From: Alphaproteobacteria bacterium
GTDB lineage: Bacteria; Pseudomonadota; Alphaproteobacteria; Rhodobacterales; Rhodobacteraceae
Assembly: GCA_024280735.1 (NCBI GenBank)
Contig: JAJRPO010000063.1
Coordinates: 1-36,557 of the forward strand
Reading direction: 5' to 3'
DNA: 36,557 nucleotides
A model generated the notes under the pieces. The model had not been told where the DNA came from. It saw only the letters and a list, made by a program, of their open reading frames with translations, and ran no database searches. Shown here in pieces: positions 1 through 7,648 of this stretch; the first letter of the stretch is position 1; each line of letters opens with the position of its first letter. The translations under genes were made by a program, and so were the position numbers.

Positions 1-56
1 ACCCTTCAGATCAGTTATTACAGCTAAGACAATGGGTTAGACATCATCTAAGGTAG
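1..56 (+). CDS. IS1595-family transposase, C-terminal fragment
   Basis: Reading from position 3, this encodes the last 17 residues of a transposase (PSDQLLQLRQWVRHHLR) followed by TAG at 54-56. The same residues end the longer fragment at 36437-36557, whose preceding residues carry the LYLKECEWRFN signature that I associate with the C-terminus of IS1595/ISXO2-type transposases. The fragment points into the window and stops 18 bp before the IS end. It is only a fragment because the window starts here; it need not be a pseudogene. Confidence 0.7.
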   Translation, partial: PSDQLLQLRQWVRHHLR

Positions 57-74
57 TTATCTGGGGCAGCCCCC
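1..74 (+). mobile_element. 3' end of an IS1595-type insertion sequence (left copy, cut by window edge)
   Basis: Positions 1-73 are repeated as an inverted copy at 36420-36492 with a single mismatch (G at 66). The element contains the end of a transposase reading frame (stop at 54-56), then 17-18 bp ending in a GGGGCTG-type terminus (read on the minus strand), which is the likely IS end. The rest of the element lies outside the window, so the target duplication cannot be seen. The family is inferred from the transposase C-terminus, which is fuller in the right copy. Confidence 0.8.
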
Positions 75-87
75 AACTTTTTATTGA

Positions 88-133
88 AACGCAATTCTCG
101 GCCTTTCTCTAACGCTCAAATAAGAATTGCGTT
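88..133. repeat. Inverted repeat between IS end and rplI terminator
   Basis: AACGCAATTCT at 88-98 is the exact reverse complement of AGAATTGCGTT at 123-133, giving an 11-bp stem with a 24-nt loop. It lies in the 75-220 stretch between the IS and the rplI terminator, where I see no credible gene: the 64-codon open frame at 84-278 has no ribosome binding site and runs through the terminator. The function is unknown. It could be a remnant terminator or the end of another element. Confidence 0.5.
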
Positions 134-220
134 GTCTGATGATTTAACCAAAAGTCGAAACGCTCTAAACGGAGTGGAAATCGCGCTTGCGCTCAAAAGG
201 ATTGCCCCGCAAGGGGCGCC

Positions 221-253
221 ATTAAAAAAGGCCCGCACCAGGTGCAGGCCTTT
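221..253 (-). terminator. Rho-independent terminator of the S6-S18-L9 operon
   Basis: Read on the minus strand, AAAGGCC and GCACC segments pair with GGTGC and GGGCCTTT around a tight loop, and the stem is followed directly by a run of T residues (the A run at 224-229 on the plus strand). It lies 21 bp past the rplI stop codon. A second small hairpin, GCCCC-GCAA-GGGGC, lies just beyond it at 204-217. Confidence 0.85.
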
Positions 254-274
254 AAAAAGTCACCGAGACAAGAT

Positions 275-904
275 TTAGCTTTTGGCTTCGTCTTCCGGTG
301 CCGCTTCCGGCACCGCAACCAAACCGCCTTCATCGTCGTCGTCATTGGCAGCGCTGCCAATATCGTCGAACAATTCAGCAATCTCGAATTCCGCTTCGGC
401 TTCTGCTTCTGCGGCCAATTCCCGAATGGATTTGCCAGTGGCCTGCAATTCTGCTTCTTCCGCAGAGCGCGCAACATTCAATTGAATGGTGCAAATCACT
501 TCCGGATGCAGAACAACGCTCATTTCGTGCAAGCCCAGATCTTTGATCGGCTTGTCCAGAACGCACTGCTTGCGGTCAACATTGAAACCATCCGCAGTTG
601 CCGCCTCGGCCGCATCACGTGTGGTTACAGAACCGTACAGCGAACCGGCATCAGACGCGGAGCGAATCACAATGAACTGCTGTCCATCGAGTTTTGCAGC
701 CACGGCTTCCGCCTCGGTTTTGCTTTCCAGGTTGGTGGCTTCCAACTGGGCTTTGCGACCTTCAAAGGAGGCCAGATTGGCCTTGGAGGCGCGCAAGGCT
801 TTGCCTTGTGGCAACAGATAGTTACGGCCAAAACCTTGTTTGACAGACACAACATCGCCCATCTGACCCAGTTTTGCGACCCGTTCTAAAAGGATAACGT
901 CCAT
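275..904 (-). CDS. rplI: 50S ribosomal protein L9
   Basis: This 209-residue protein begins [19 protein letters not shown] and carries the L9 signature [13 protein letters not shown], the part that binds 23S rRNA near the L1 stalk. A connecting helix and the C-terminal L9 domain follow to about residue 150. Bacterial L9 is usually about 150 residues; here roughly 55 extra residues rich in Ala, Glu and Asp, including a run of four Asp, form an acidic tail. I recall such tails in other Rhodobacterales L9 proteins. It is the last gene of the minus-strand operon rpsF-rpsR-rplI, 10 bp after rpsR, and is followed by a clear terminator. The identification is certain; the role of the tail is unknown. 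Confidence 0.97.
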   Translation of the reverse strand: MDVILLERVAKLGQMGDVVSVKQGFGRNYLLPQGKALRASKANLASFEGRKAQLEATNLESKTEAEAVAAKLDGQQFIVIRSASDAGSLYGSVTTRDAAEAATADGFNVDRKQCVLDKPIKDLGLHEMSVVLHPEVICTIQLNVARSAEEAELQATGKSIRELAAEAEAEAEFEIAELFDDIGSAANDDDDEGGLVAVPEAAPEDEAKS

Positions 905-914
905 GATGCTCTCC

Positions 915-1142
915 TTATTTCACAGCGTATGGCAGCAAGGCCAGGAAACGTGCGCGTTTGATTGCACGGGCCAGCTCGCGCTGTTTCTTTTGCGATACTG
1001 CGGTGATCCGGCTGGGCACAATTTTGCCCCGTTCGGAAATATAGCGTTGCAGCAATTTTGTGTCTTTATAGTCGATCTTGGGCGAGTTATCGCTCGAGAA
1101 CGGGCAAGACTTGCGACGGCGAAAAAATGGTTTATTTGCCAT
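915..1142 (-). CDS. rpsR: 30S ribosomal protein S18
   Basis: This 75-residue protein has the usual S18 length and features: a basic N-terminus with [10 protein letters not shown], the segment [20 protein letters not shown], and a basic C-terminal helix with [14 protein letters not shown]18 binds 16S rRNA in the platform of the small subunit and pairs with S6, whose gene lies 14 bp upstream in the same operon. rplI follows 10 bp downstream. The order S6-S18-L9 is the conserved bacterial one. Nothing about the gene is unusual. Confidence 0.97.
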   Translation of the reverse strand: MANKPFFRRRKSCPFSSDNSPKIDYKDTKLLQRYISERGKIVPSRITAVSQKKQRELARAIKRARFLALLPYAVK

Positions 1143-1156
1143 GGTTTACAATCCTC

Positions 1157-1510
1157 CTAGCGATCGCGGCGACGTTCGTCGCGCGAGTTTTTGGCTTGAA
1201 TTACAACGGATGGACCTTCGTCATGGGCGTCAACTTTGATGGTCAAAACACGCATCACATCGTCGTGCAAACGCATCAGGCGTTCCATTTCTGCAACCGC
1301 GGGTGCCGGCGCATCAGTTTTCAGAAAGGCATAGTGGCCCTTGCGATTTTTGTTAACTTTATAGGCCATTGTTTTCAGACCCCAATATTCTGAATCAACA
1401 ACTTTACCACCGTTGTCGGTCAGAACTGCGCCGAAATGCTCGATCAAGCTTTCGGCCTGCGCGTTGGAAATATCCTGACGCGCAATAAATGTGTGCTCGT
1501 AGAGCGCCAT
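1157..1510 (-). CDS. rpsF: 30S ribosomal protein S6
   Basis: This 117-residue protein begins MALYEHTFIARQDISNAQAE and contains the S6 ferredoxin-like fold segments, including the conserved YWGLKTMAYKVNKNRKGHY region. S6 binds S18 and 16S rRNA in the platform of the 30S subunit. It is the first gene of the rpsF-rpsR-rplI operon and is transcribed divergently from fabD across a gap of 187 bp. In many bacteria S6:S18 binds its own leader mRNA; I did not find a convincing copy of that motif here. The identification is certain. Confidence 0.97.
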   Translation of the reverse strand: MALYEHTFIARQDISNAQAESLIEHFGAVLTDNGGKVVDSEYWGLKTMAYKVNKNRKGHYAFLKTDAPAPAVAEMERLMRLHDDVMRVLTIKVDAHDEGPSVVIQAKNSRDERRRDR

Positions 1511-1609
1511 TTTATCACCATTGTTAAGCGTGCTTCAAAATAAGGGCTAAACTTCCGCGCCCAAATACGAGAGGCAACCGCGATTGATAGATTTGCGGAA
1601 GTAGGGTGG

Positions 1610-1637
1610 CTTATAGGCAAGGGGGTGGGGAATGCAA
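1610..1637 (-). promoter_or_regulatory. Candidate promoter of the rpsF operon
   Basis: On the minus strand, TTGCAT (1632-1637) and TATAAG (1610-1615) are separated by 16 bp, a sigma-70-type arrangement. It would start transcription about 90 bp upstream of the rpsF ATG, in the rpsF/fabD divergent spacer. This is read by eye only. Confidence 0.45.
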
Positions 1638-1697
1638 GGGCTAGACGTGCCAAGTGCCGCATTATAAACCAATGAAATATAATAAAACGAGGCCAAC

Positions 1698-2636
1698 ATG
1701 AAACGCATCTTCATTTTCCCCGGGCAAGGGGCGCAAGCAATCGGTATGGGCAAGGCTTTGGCTGATGAATACCCCGCTGCCAAGGCCGTTTTCGACGAAG
1801 TCGACGCGGCTTTGGGCGAAAAGCTTTCAACCTTGATTTGGGAGGGCGACAAAGACGAACTCACCCTGACCCAAAACGCGCAACCCGCCTTGATGGCCAC
1901 CTCTATGGCCGCAATGGCCGCGTTGAATGCCGAGGGTGTTTCGCTGGACGCTGCCGATTACGTCGCGGGCCACTCCCTCGGCGAATATTCCGCATTATGC
2001 GCGGCTGGCAGCCTAACCCTCGCCGACACCGCCCGCCTGCTGCGTATTCGCGGCAAAGCCATGCAAGAGGCCGTCCCCGTGGGGCAGGGCGCAATGGCCG
2101 CGCTTCTGGGTCTTGATTTTACCGCCGCCAAAGCCGTCGCCGAACAGGCCGCCCAAGGCGAGGTCTGCCAAGCCGCCAACGATAACGACCCCTCGCAAGT
2201 GGTGGTCTCTGGCAGCAAAGCCGCCGTTGAACGCGCCTGTGTTCTGGCCAAAGAGGCGGGCGCAAAACGCGCCATGCTGCTGCCGGTTTCCGCCCCCTTC
2301 CACTGCGCCCTGATGCAACCCGCCGCTGACGTGATGGCAGAGGCCCTTGCGGAAGTGACCATAAATGCACCTAAGGTGCCGCTGATCGCCAATGTGATTG
2401 CCGAGGCCACCACCGATCCTGACCAAATCCGTGACCTCCTAGTGCAACAAGTCACCGGCTCCGTGCGCTGGCGCGAAAGCGTGCTTTGGGCAAGCGCGCA
2501 AGGCGTAACAGAGGCCTATGAAATTGGCGCAGGCAAAGCCCTGTCCGGCATGATCCGTCGCATCAACCGCGACTTGGCCTGTATGGCAGTCAATGATCCC
2601 GCAGGCGCAAAAATCGCCGCAGAAAAAATCGGATAA
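1698..2636 (+). CDS. fabD: Malonyl-CoA:ACP transacylase
   Basis: This 312-residue enzyme moves the malonyl group from CoA to acyl carrier protein for type II fatty-acid synthesis in the cytoplasm. The N-terminus IFIFPGQGAQAIGMGK is the FabD oxyanion-hole region, GHSLGEYSAL carries the catalytic serine, and VSAPFHCALM carries the catalytic histidine. The length matches the family (about 310). The start ATG follows GAGG at a spacing of 5. fabG follows after 10 bp with its own ribosome binding site, so the two are co-transcribed. A TATAAT lies only 15 bp upstream of the ATG, too close to be trusted as the promoter. Confidence 0.97.
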   Translation: MKRIFIFPGQGAQAIGMGKALADEYPAAKAVFDEVDAALGEKLSTLIWEGDKDELTLTQNAQPALMATSMAAMAALNAEGVSLDAADYVAGHSLGEYSALCAAGSLTLADTARLLRIRGKAMQEAVPVGQGAMAALLGLDFTAAKAVAEQAAQGEVCQAANDNDPSQVVVSGSKAAVERACVLAKEAGAKRAMLLPVSAPFHCALMQPAADVMAEALAEVTINAPKVPLIANVIAEATTDPDQIRDLLVQQVTGSVRWRESVLWASAQGVTEAYEIGAGKALSGMIRRINRDLACMAVNDPAGAKIAAEKIG

Positions 2637-2646
2637 GGAACAGAAT

Positions 2647-3384
2647 ATGTTTGATCTAACAGGAAAATGTGCATTGGTAACGGGTGCTTCTGGTGGCATC
2701 GGCGGCGCAATTGCCAAGGCGTTGCATGCGCAGGGTGCCACAGTGGCGCTGTCCGGCACGCGGGTAGAGCCACTCGAGGCACTGGCCGCTGATCTGGGTG
2801 AACGTGCCTTTGTAACCCCTTGTAACCTATCTGATAATGACGCCGTGAAGGCGCTTGCGGGGCAGGCATCCGAGGCCATGGGCGGCTTGGATATTCTGGT
2901 GTGCAACGCTGGCGTTACCCGCGACAATATCTTTATGCGCATGACGGACGAGCAGTGGCAGACGGTGATTGACATCAACCTGACCTCCACCATGCGGCTG
3001 ATGAAATCGGTGATGCGTCCGATGATGAAACAGCGTTATGGCCGGATCATCAACATCACCTCGATTGTTGGCGTGACGGGCAATGCGGGGCAGGTGAATT
3101 ACGCGGCCTCCAAGGCGGGGATGATCGGCATGACCAAATCCTACGCCCAAGAAATCGCCACCCGTGGCATCACCGCCAATTGCGTAGCCCCCGGATTTAT
3201 CGAGACCGCAATGACCGCAGAACTGCCCGACGCCGTGAAAGAAAAAATGGTCAGCGCGATCCCGGCGGGACGCATGGGCAGCGCGCAAGAAATTGCCTCT
3301 GCCGTGGCGTATCTTGCGTCGAGCGAGGCCAGCTATGTGACGGGCCAAACCCTGCACGTAAATGGCGGCATGGCGATGATCTAG
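2647..3384 (+). CDS. fabG: 3-oxoacyl-ACP reductase
   Basis: This NADPH-dependent short-chain dehydrogenase reduces 3-oxoacyl-ACP in fatty-acid elongation. The 245-residue protein starts MFDLTGKCALVTGASGGIGG, with the cofactor-binding TGxxxGIG motif. It also has NAGVTRDN, the catalytic Ser of NITSIVGVTGN, and the Y-x-x-x-K pair in NYAASKAGM. The start at 2647 is chosen over an in-frame ATG at 2593 because it follows AAGGAA and matches the family N-terminus; the longer frame overlaps fabD. In many relatives acpP follows fabG directly. Here a miniature insertion element and an unrelated gene follow instead. Confidence 0.96.
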   Translation: MFDLTGKCALVTGASGGIGGAIAKALHAQGATVALSGTRVEPLEALAADLGERAFVTPCNLSDNDAVKALAGQASEAMGGLDILVCNAGVTRDNIFMRMTDEQWQTVIDINLTSTMRLMKSVMRPMMKQRYGRIINITSIVGVTGNAGQVNYAASKAGMIGMTKSYAQEIATRGITANCVAPGFIETAMTAELPDAVKEKMVSAIPAGRMGSAQEIASAVAYLASSEASYVTGQTLHVNGGMAMI

Positions 3385-3411
3385 CAAATTGGGGTGGCGC
3401 TGGCCGCCGCC

Positions 3412-3681
3412 CTAGGGCCTGTGGACATCCATCACATCACACTGGTTTCAACCAAAAATCCGTCAATTCTGCTTCAATTGAGTACAGACAGGGTTGCCCC
3501 TTTCAAACGAAATTGGACCGAAGTGGCGGATTTTTGTGAAATCCCGAAGGGACGCGGCTCATTTTGCGCTCAGCCTGCGCGGTTTCCCTTCCGCTATCCA
3601 TAGCGCTGCCGTCAACCGCATCACGCTGACCACAAAATGAGCAAGCGCCAGTGCGATGTGATGAATGTCCACAGGCCCTAG
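3412..3681. mobile_element. IS5-like miniature inverted-repeat element with CTAG target duplications
   Basis: A 262-bp segment (3416-3677) begins GGCCTGTGGACATCCATCAC and ends with its near-perfect inverted complement; the two ends agree over about 30 bp with two mismatches. It is flanked by CTAG at 3412-3415 and at 3678-3681. CTAG fits the YTAR target duplication known for IS5-family elements. No transposase frame fits inside. GCTCATTTTG is repeated in inverted form near 3558 and 3633, giving a secondary stem. I infer a non-autonomous element (MITE) moved in trans by an IS5-type transposase. It separates fabG from the convergent DUF962 gene, and its right target duplication contains that gene's TAG stop. 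Confidence 0.8.
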
Positions 3682-4139
3682 TACTTTATACCGGCTTTCT
3701 TATACAGAAAATGCAGCAGCCAAGCAGGCCCAATCAGCAAAAACTGCACATCCTTAAAAAACGAGGGCTTTTTACCCTCAACCTTATGGCCCCAAAACTG
3801 CCCGATCCAAGCGACAACAAACACGCCAATCGCAAATTGCCACAGGGGCAGAGAAATATGCGCGACGTACAGCACAATCAGCCAAACGCAAAACACCACA
3901 AACAGAATAATCCCGATGGCCAATTGCCACGAGGCGCGCAGGTAATAGGCAATCACTGCCGCCATTATCGGCATCAACCAGTTGAAATCGCCCCAATCCG
4001 TGGGCGCGGGAACCGCCCAAACCAGCGCTGCAATAGACCAGAATATTGCAGGCACGCAAATCCAGTGCACGGCTTTATTCGTCGGATTTTGATGGCTTTC
4101 GCCATATTCTGCCAGCAATGCGTCTATTTGGCGTGTCAT
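3678..4139 (-). CDS. Mpo1-like (DUF962) membrane protein
   Basis: This 153-residue integral membrane protein belongs to the DUF962/YGL010w (Mpo1) family. The N-terminus YGESHQNPTNKAVHWICVP has the conserved His and Asn pattern of that family. Hydrophobic segments then cover residues of about 25-40, 55-85 and 95-115, and FLLIGPAWLLHFLYKKAGI ends the protein. Yeast Mpo1 is a dioxygenase acting on 2-hydroxy fatty acids; whether bacterial members do the same is inference. The start at 4139 follows GGAGG at a spacing of 7; a longer frame starts at 4154. The TAG stop is supplied by the CTAG duplication of the adjacent MITE, yet the protein ends at the family's usual place, so little or nothing was lost. 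Confidence 0.85.
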   Translation of the reverse strand: MTRQIDALLAEYGESHQNPTNKAVHWICVPAIFWSIAALVWAVPAPTDWGDFNWLMPIMAAVIAYYLRASWQLAIGIILFVVFCVWLIVLYVAHISLPLWQFAIGVFVVAWIGQFWGHKVEGKKPSFFKDVQFLLIGPAWLLHFLYKKAGIKY

Positions 4140-4220
4140 TTGCCTGCCTCCCATTCGGTCCGCCTAACTGTAAGCACATCTGTCGCCCGCGCAACTTTAT
4201 TCCACAACACTTTCCCGTTG

Positions 4221-4235
4221 CGTAATTTTATTACG
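4221..4235. promoter_or_regulatory. Dyad CGTAAT-TTT-ATTACG upstream of ethylmalonyl-CoA mutase
   Basis: A perfect 6-bp inverted repeat with a 3-bp centre lies 52-66 bp upstream of the ecm start, in the divergent spacer with the DUF962 gene. Its size and position suit an operator for a dimeric regulator. No regulator is assigned. Confidence 0.35.
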
Positions 4236-4286
4236 ATCGCTAAATCAGCAACAACGGACTGACGCAATTGTATACAGGTGGATACC

Positions 4287-6236
4287 ATGACCACAAAAAA
4301 ACAAACCCGCCCTTGGTTATTTCGCACATATGCGGGCCATTCCACTGCCCAGGCCTCCAACGAGCTCTACCGCAACAACCTTGCCAATGGTCAAACCGGC
4401 CTGTCGGTGGCCTTCGATTTGCCGACGCAGACAGGCTATGACAGCGATCACATTCTGGCGCGCGGCGAGGTTGGCAAAGTGGGGGTTCCGATTTCCCACC
4501 TTGGCGATATGATGGCGCTGTTCAAAGACATCCCGCTGGAACAAATGAACACCTCCATGACCATCAACGCCACCGCCCCTTGGCTGTTGGCATTGTATAT
4601 TGCCGTGGCAGAGGAGCAGGGCGCGGATATTTCCCAGCTTAAAGGCACGGTTCAAAACGACATCATCAAAGAATACCTGTCGCGCGGTACATATGTCTGT
4701 CCTCCTAAGCCAAGTATGCGCCTGATTACTGATGTAGCAGCATATTGTTACCAAGAGGTTCCCAAATGGAATCCAATGAATATTTGCTCTTATCACCTGC
4801 AAGAGGCCGGTGCCACGCCCGAGCAGGAACTGGCCTTTGCGCTGGCCACAGCGACCGCCGTTCTGGACGATGTGCGGGGCAAAGTACCCGCCGAGGATTT
4901 CGCAACTGTCGTCGGGCGCATTTCCTTCTTTGTGAACGCCGGTATTCGATTTGTGACAGAAATGTGCAAAATGCGGGCGTTTGTGGATCTTTGGGATGAG
5001 ATATGTGCAAGTCGCTACGGTGTCGAAGATCCCAAGATGCGCCGGTTCCGCTATGGTGTTCAGGTCAATTCGCTTGGCCTGACCGAACAGCAACCAGAAA
5101 ATAACGTCTACCGCATCCTGATCGAAATGCTGGCCGTGACGCTGTCTAAAAAGGCCCGCGCCCGCGCCGTGCAACTGCCCGCCTGGAACGAGGCCTTGGG
5201 CCTGCCGCGCCCCTGGGACCAACAATGGTCGCTGCGCATGCAACAGATCATGGCTTACGAGACTGATCTGCTGGAATTCGACGATCTGTTCGACGAAAAC
5301 CCCGCGGTGGATCGCAAGGTAGAGGCCCTGAAAGAGGGTGCCCGCAATGAGCTGGCGCGGATCGACAGCATGGGCGGTGCGGTGGCGGCAATTGAATATA
5401 TGAAGGGGCGGCTGGTTGACAGCAACTCGGCGCGCCTTGGGCGCATTGAAACCGGCGAAACCACGGTGATTGGTGTGAACCGTTTTACCGAGGGAGCCGA
5501 AAGCCCGCTGACCTCTGGCGAAGAGGCGATCATGGTGGTTGATCCGGCGGCGGAGAAAGATCAGCTAGACCGCCTTGCCGCCTGGAAGGGCGCGCGTGAT
5601 GACAAGGCGGTGAAAGCAGCAATTGCTGAATTGCGCCGTGTGGCCCAGACAAATGAAAATATCATGCCCGCCTCGATACGGGCTGCCAAGGCTGGCGTCA
5701 CCACGGGTGAATGGGGCGGCGTTATGCGCGCCGTGTTTGGCGAATACCGCGCGCCGACCGGTGTTGGCAAAGCCATGTCGAACCAAACCGAAGGGCTGGA
5801 TGAAATCCGCGAATCTGTGGACCGCGTTTCCGACAAGCTGGGCCGTCGTCTGAAATTTCTGGTTGGCAAACCCGGCCTTGACGGTCATTCAAACGGTGCC
5901 GAACAAATCGCCGTGCGGGCGCGCGATTGCGGCATGGACATCACCTATGAAGGCATCCGCCTGACCCCCGAACAGATCGTCGCGCGTGCCGTTGAGGACC
6001 AAGCCCATGTGGTTGGCCTGTCGATCCTCTCCGGCTCTCATGTTCCCTTAATTGAGGAAGTGATGCAGCGGATGAACGATGCGGGCCTGTCCGATACCCC
6101 CGTGGTTGTGGGCGGTATTATCCCCGAGGAGGACGCAGTGAAGCTGCGCGCATTTGGCGTCGCCAAGGTTTACACGCCGAAAGATTTTGAGTTGAACAAA
6201 ATCATGGTGGATATTGTTGACCTGCTGGAAGCATAA
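4287..6236 (+). CDS. ecm: Ethylmalonyl-CoA mutase
   Basis: This 649-residue coenzyme B12-dependent mutase converts (2R)-ethylmalonyl-CoA to (2S)-methylsuccinyl-CoA in the ethylmalonyl-CoA pathway of acetate assimilation. The N-terminal half is the acyl-CoA mutase barrel (PWLFRTYAGHSTAQASNELY, DLPTQTGYDSDH). The C-terminal 130 residues are the cobalamin domain with the DxHxxG signature in GKPGLDGHSNG and a later VVGLSILSGSH. The length and start resemble MeaA/Ecm rather than the longer methylmalonyl-CoA mutase large subunit. The start ATG at 4287 follows AGGTGG; a GTG at 4278 is an unlikely alternative. No cobalamin riboswitch is visible upstream. A hairpin terminator follows the stop. Confidence 0.93.
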   Translation: MTTKKQTRPWLFRTYAGHSTAQASNELYRNNLANGQTGLSVAFDLPTQTGYDSDHILARGEVGKVGVPISHLGDMMALFKDIPLEQMNTSMTINATAPWLLALYIAVAEEQGADISQLKGTVQNDIIKEYLSRGTYVCPPKPSMRLITDVAAYCYQEVPKWNPMNICSYHLQEAGATPEQELAFALATATAVLDDVRGKVPAEDFATVVGRISFFVNAGIRFVTEMCKMRAFVDLWDEICASRYGVEDPKMRRFRYGVQVNSLGLTEQQPENNVYRILIEMLAVTLSKKARARAVQLPAWNEALGLPRPWDQQWSLRMQQIMAYETDLLEFDDLFDENPAVDRKVEALKEGARNELARIDSMGGAVAAIEYMKGRLVDSNSARLGRIETGETTVIGVNRFTEGAESPLTSGEEAIMVVDPAAEKDQLDRLAAWKGARDDKAVKAAIAELRRVAQTNENIMPASIRAAKAGVTTGEWGGVMRAVFGEYRAPTGVGKAMSNQTEGLDEIRESVDRVSDKLGRRLKFLVGKPGLDGHSNGAEQIAVRARDCGMDITYEGIRLTPEQIVARAVEDQAHVVGLSILSGSHVPLIEEVMQRMNDAGLSDTPVVVGGIIPEEDAVKLRAFGVAKVYTPKDFELNKIMVDIVDLLEA

Positions 6237-6241
6237 TAGAT

Positions 6242-6268
6242 GGGGCAACGCATTTGCGCTGCCCCTTT
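6242..6268 (+). terminator. Terminator after ethylmalonyl-CoA mutase
   Basis: GGGGCA (6242-6247) pairs with TGCCCC (6260-6265), with CGC/GCG extending the stem inside, and TTT follows. It starts 6 bp after the ecm stop and separates it from the convergent small gene at 6285. Confidence 0.75.
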
Positions 6269-6284
6269 CAAATGTCGTAACGAC

Positions 6285-6500
6285 CTAACAGTTTTCGCAG
6301 GGCTTCGGAGCAAGGGCCGCGGCCAGCCTCCGATAAGCCTGCGTAATCTGACTTTCCAGCTGCGTTAGGAGAGTCCAAACCTTTGTCGGTCGAGCGGCAA
6401 ACGAAACCCTTTTGAAGACCTGATAAAACCCAAGACTGCGCTGTTTTCTGGCATCGGCGATTTTGTGGGCCACATTGGGGTCAGACGAAATCATCATCAT
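6285..6500 (-). CDS. Small protein of unknown function
   Basis: A 71-residue protein, start ATG at 6500 preceded by AAAGGAAG at a spacing of 5. It is basic through the middle (KIADARKQRS, FKRVSFAARP), has a predicted amphipathic helix around LLTQLESQITQAYRRLAAAL, and ends with two cysteines, PCENC. There is no signal peptide or membrane segment. It is transcribed divergently from the LysR-type gene at 6608 across 107 bp, so it may be that regulator's target. I do not recognise the family. The strong ribosome binding site is the main reason to believe it is real. Confidence 0.6.
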   Translation of the reverse strand: MMMISSDPNVAHKIADARKQRSLGFYQVFKRVSFAARPTKVWTLLTQLESQITQAYRRLAAALAPKPCENC

Positions 6501-6607
6501 ACTGGCTTCCTTTCGGGTTACTGTTAACTTACCCTAATGTGACACTTGCAAATATCCTTTACAAACGAGACTTTCTATTCCTTCACACAAGGTATACTTA
6601 ACTGAAT

Positions 6608-7549
6608 ATGAATGAACGCCTGCCACCCCTTACTGCCCTGCGTGCCTTTGAGGCCGCCGCCCGCCACCTGAGTTTCGCGCAGGGCGCAGCGGAATTGCAT
6701 GTCACGCCCGCCGCGCTCAGCTTTCAAATTAAATCGCTGGAGGCGCATCTGGGCCAACCGGTGTTTCGCCGCTTGAATCGCGCGGTAGAGCTGACGGAAA
6801 CCGGCCGGATACTGGCGATTGGCACCGGCGAAGGGTTCCAGACCATCAACACCGCGTGGCGCAATGCGCGGCGCAGCGTTGACACAAAATCCCTGACCAT
6901 CACCGCAGGCCCCGCTTTTACCGCCAATTGGCTGGCCCCGCGCCTGTTTGATTTTGCGCAAAAACACCCCGATATAGAGGTGCGGTTTTCGGCCACCCTG
7001 CGGCTGCTGGATTTTGACCGCGACGAAGTCGATCTGGCCATTCGCTTTGGCGAGGGGGACGACGCAGGCATGTTCAGCCAAGATTTGATCTATGAATGGA
7101 TGACCCCGATGATGTGCCCCAAACTGGCGGAGCAGATCAAAACCCCCGCTGACTTGCAACAGGCCACGTTGCTGCATCAGGACGATTTGAACTTTATGGC
7201 GCAAACGTCCAACTGGTCTACGTGGTTCAAGCTCTCTCATCTGGCACCAGCCCCCCGGGGCGGCCCTCGGTTTTCGCAATCAGACCACGCGCTTAACGCG
7301 GCAATGTCTGGCAGTGGTGTGGTTCTGGGGCGCTTTTCGCTGGCGGAACGCGCCCTGCGGGACGGGCAGTTGGTGGCTCCGTTCCCGCTGGCGATCAGGC
7401 TGACACCGCGGTATCGGTTTATTTGCCCGCAAGGGGCACAGACTCGCCCACAGGTGCAGGCCTTTCTGGATTGGATCATGCAGCAAGTTGATGACATGTA
7501 TCAGGACACCGGCGAACGCCATTTCATTAACCAAAATGATTTACGCTAA
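6608..7549 (+). CDS. LysR-family transcriptional regulator, GcvA-like
   Basis: This 313-residue protein has the LysR winged helix-turn-helix at residues 1-62 (LPPLTALRAFEAAARHLSFA, LHVTPAALSFQIKSLEAHLG, PVFRRLNRAVELTETGR). A periplasmic-binding-protein-like effector domain follows (residues 95-300), including DVDLAIRFGEGD. The opening PPLTALRAFEAAARHLSFA is typical of the GcvA/AmpR branch. The effector is not predictable. The ribosome binding site is weak. The divergent small gene at 6285-6500 is the most likely regulated neighbour, because LysR regulators often control the gene read away from them. Confidence 0.93.
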   Translation: MNERLPPLTALRAFEAAARHLSFAQGAAELHVTPAALSFQIKSLEAHLGQPVFRRLNRAVELTETGRILAIGTGEGFQTINTAWRNARRSVDTKSLTITAGPAFTANWLAPRLFDFAQKHPDIEVRFSATLRLLDFDRDEVDLAIRFGEGDDAGMFSQDLIYEWMTPMMCPKLAEQIKTPADLQQATLLHQDDLNFMAQTSNWSTWFKLSHLAPAPRGGPRFSQSDHALNAAMSGSGVVLGRFSLAERALRDGQLVAPFPLAIRLTPRYRFICPQGAQTRPQVQAFLDWIMQQVDDMYQDTGERHFINQNDLR

Positions 7550-7648
7550 ATTTTGTAACAACCCAAAGATGATCTATAGCAGTGCGAAAGCATTACGTGA
7601 TAGAAGCCCACGTTAATTACAACAGCACACCTTGATTCGGAGTACGCG

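Noticed and set aside
84-278. 64-codon open frame after the left IS
   Set aside because: It has no ribosome binding site and runs through the rplI terminator; its sequence matches nothing recognised.
242-889. Long plus-strand frame opposite rplI
   Set aside because: It is a shadow of rplI; the minus-strand product is clearly L9.
1678-1683. TATAAT as the fabD promoter -10 box
   Set aside because: It is only 14 bp from the ATG, which would leave almost no leader and no room for the GAGG site; there is also no -35 at the right distance.
3651-4262. 203-codon plus-strand frame opposite the DUF962 gene
   Set aside because: It is rich in Asn, His and Gln without any motif, and it overlaps a well-supported membrane-protein gene on the other strand.
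4155-4286. Cobalamin riboswitch upstream of ethylmalonyl-CoA mutase
   Set aside because: The spacer is only about 130 bp and shows no B12-box-like core.
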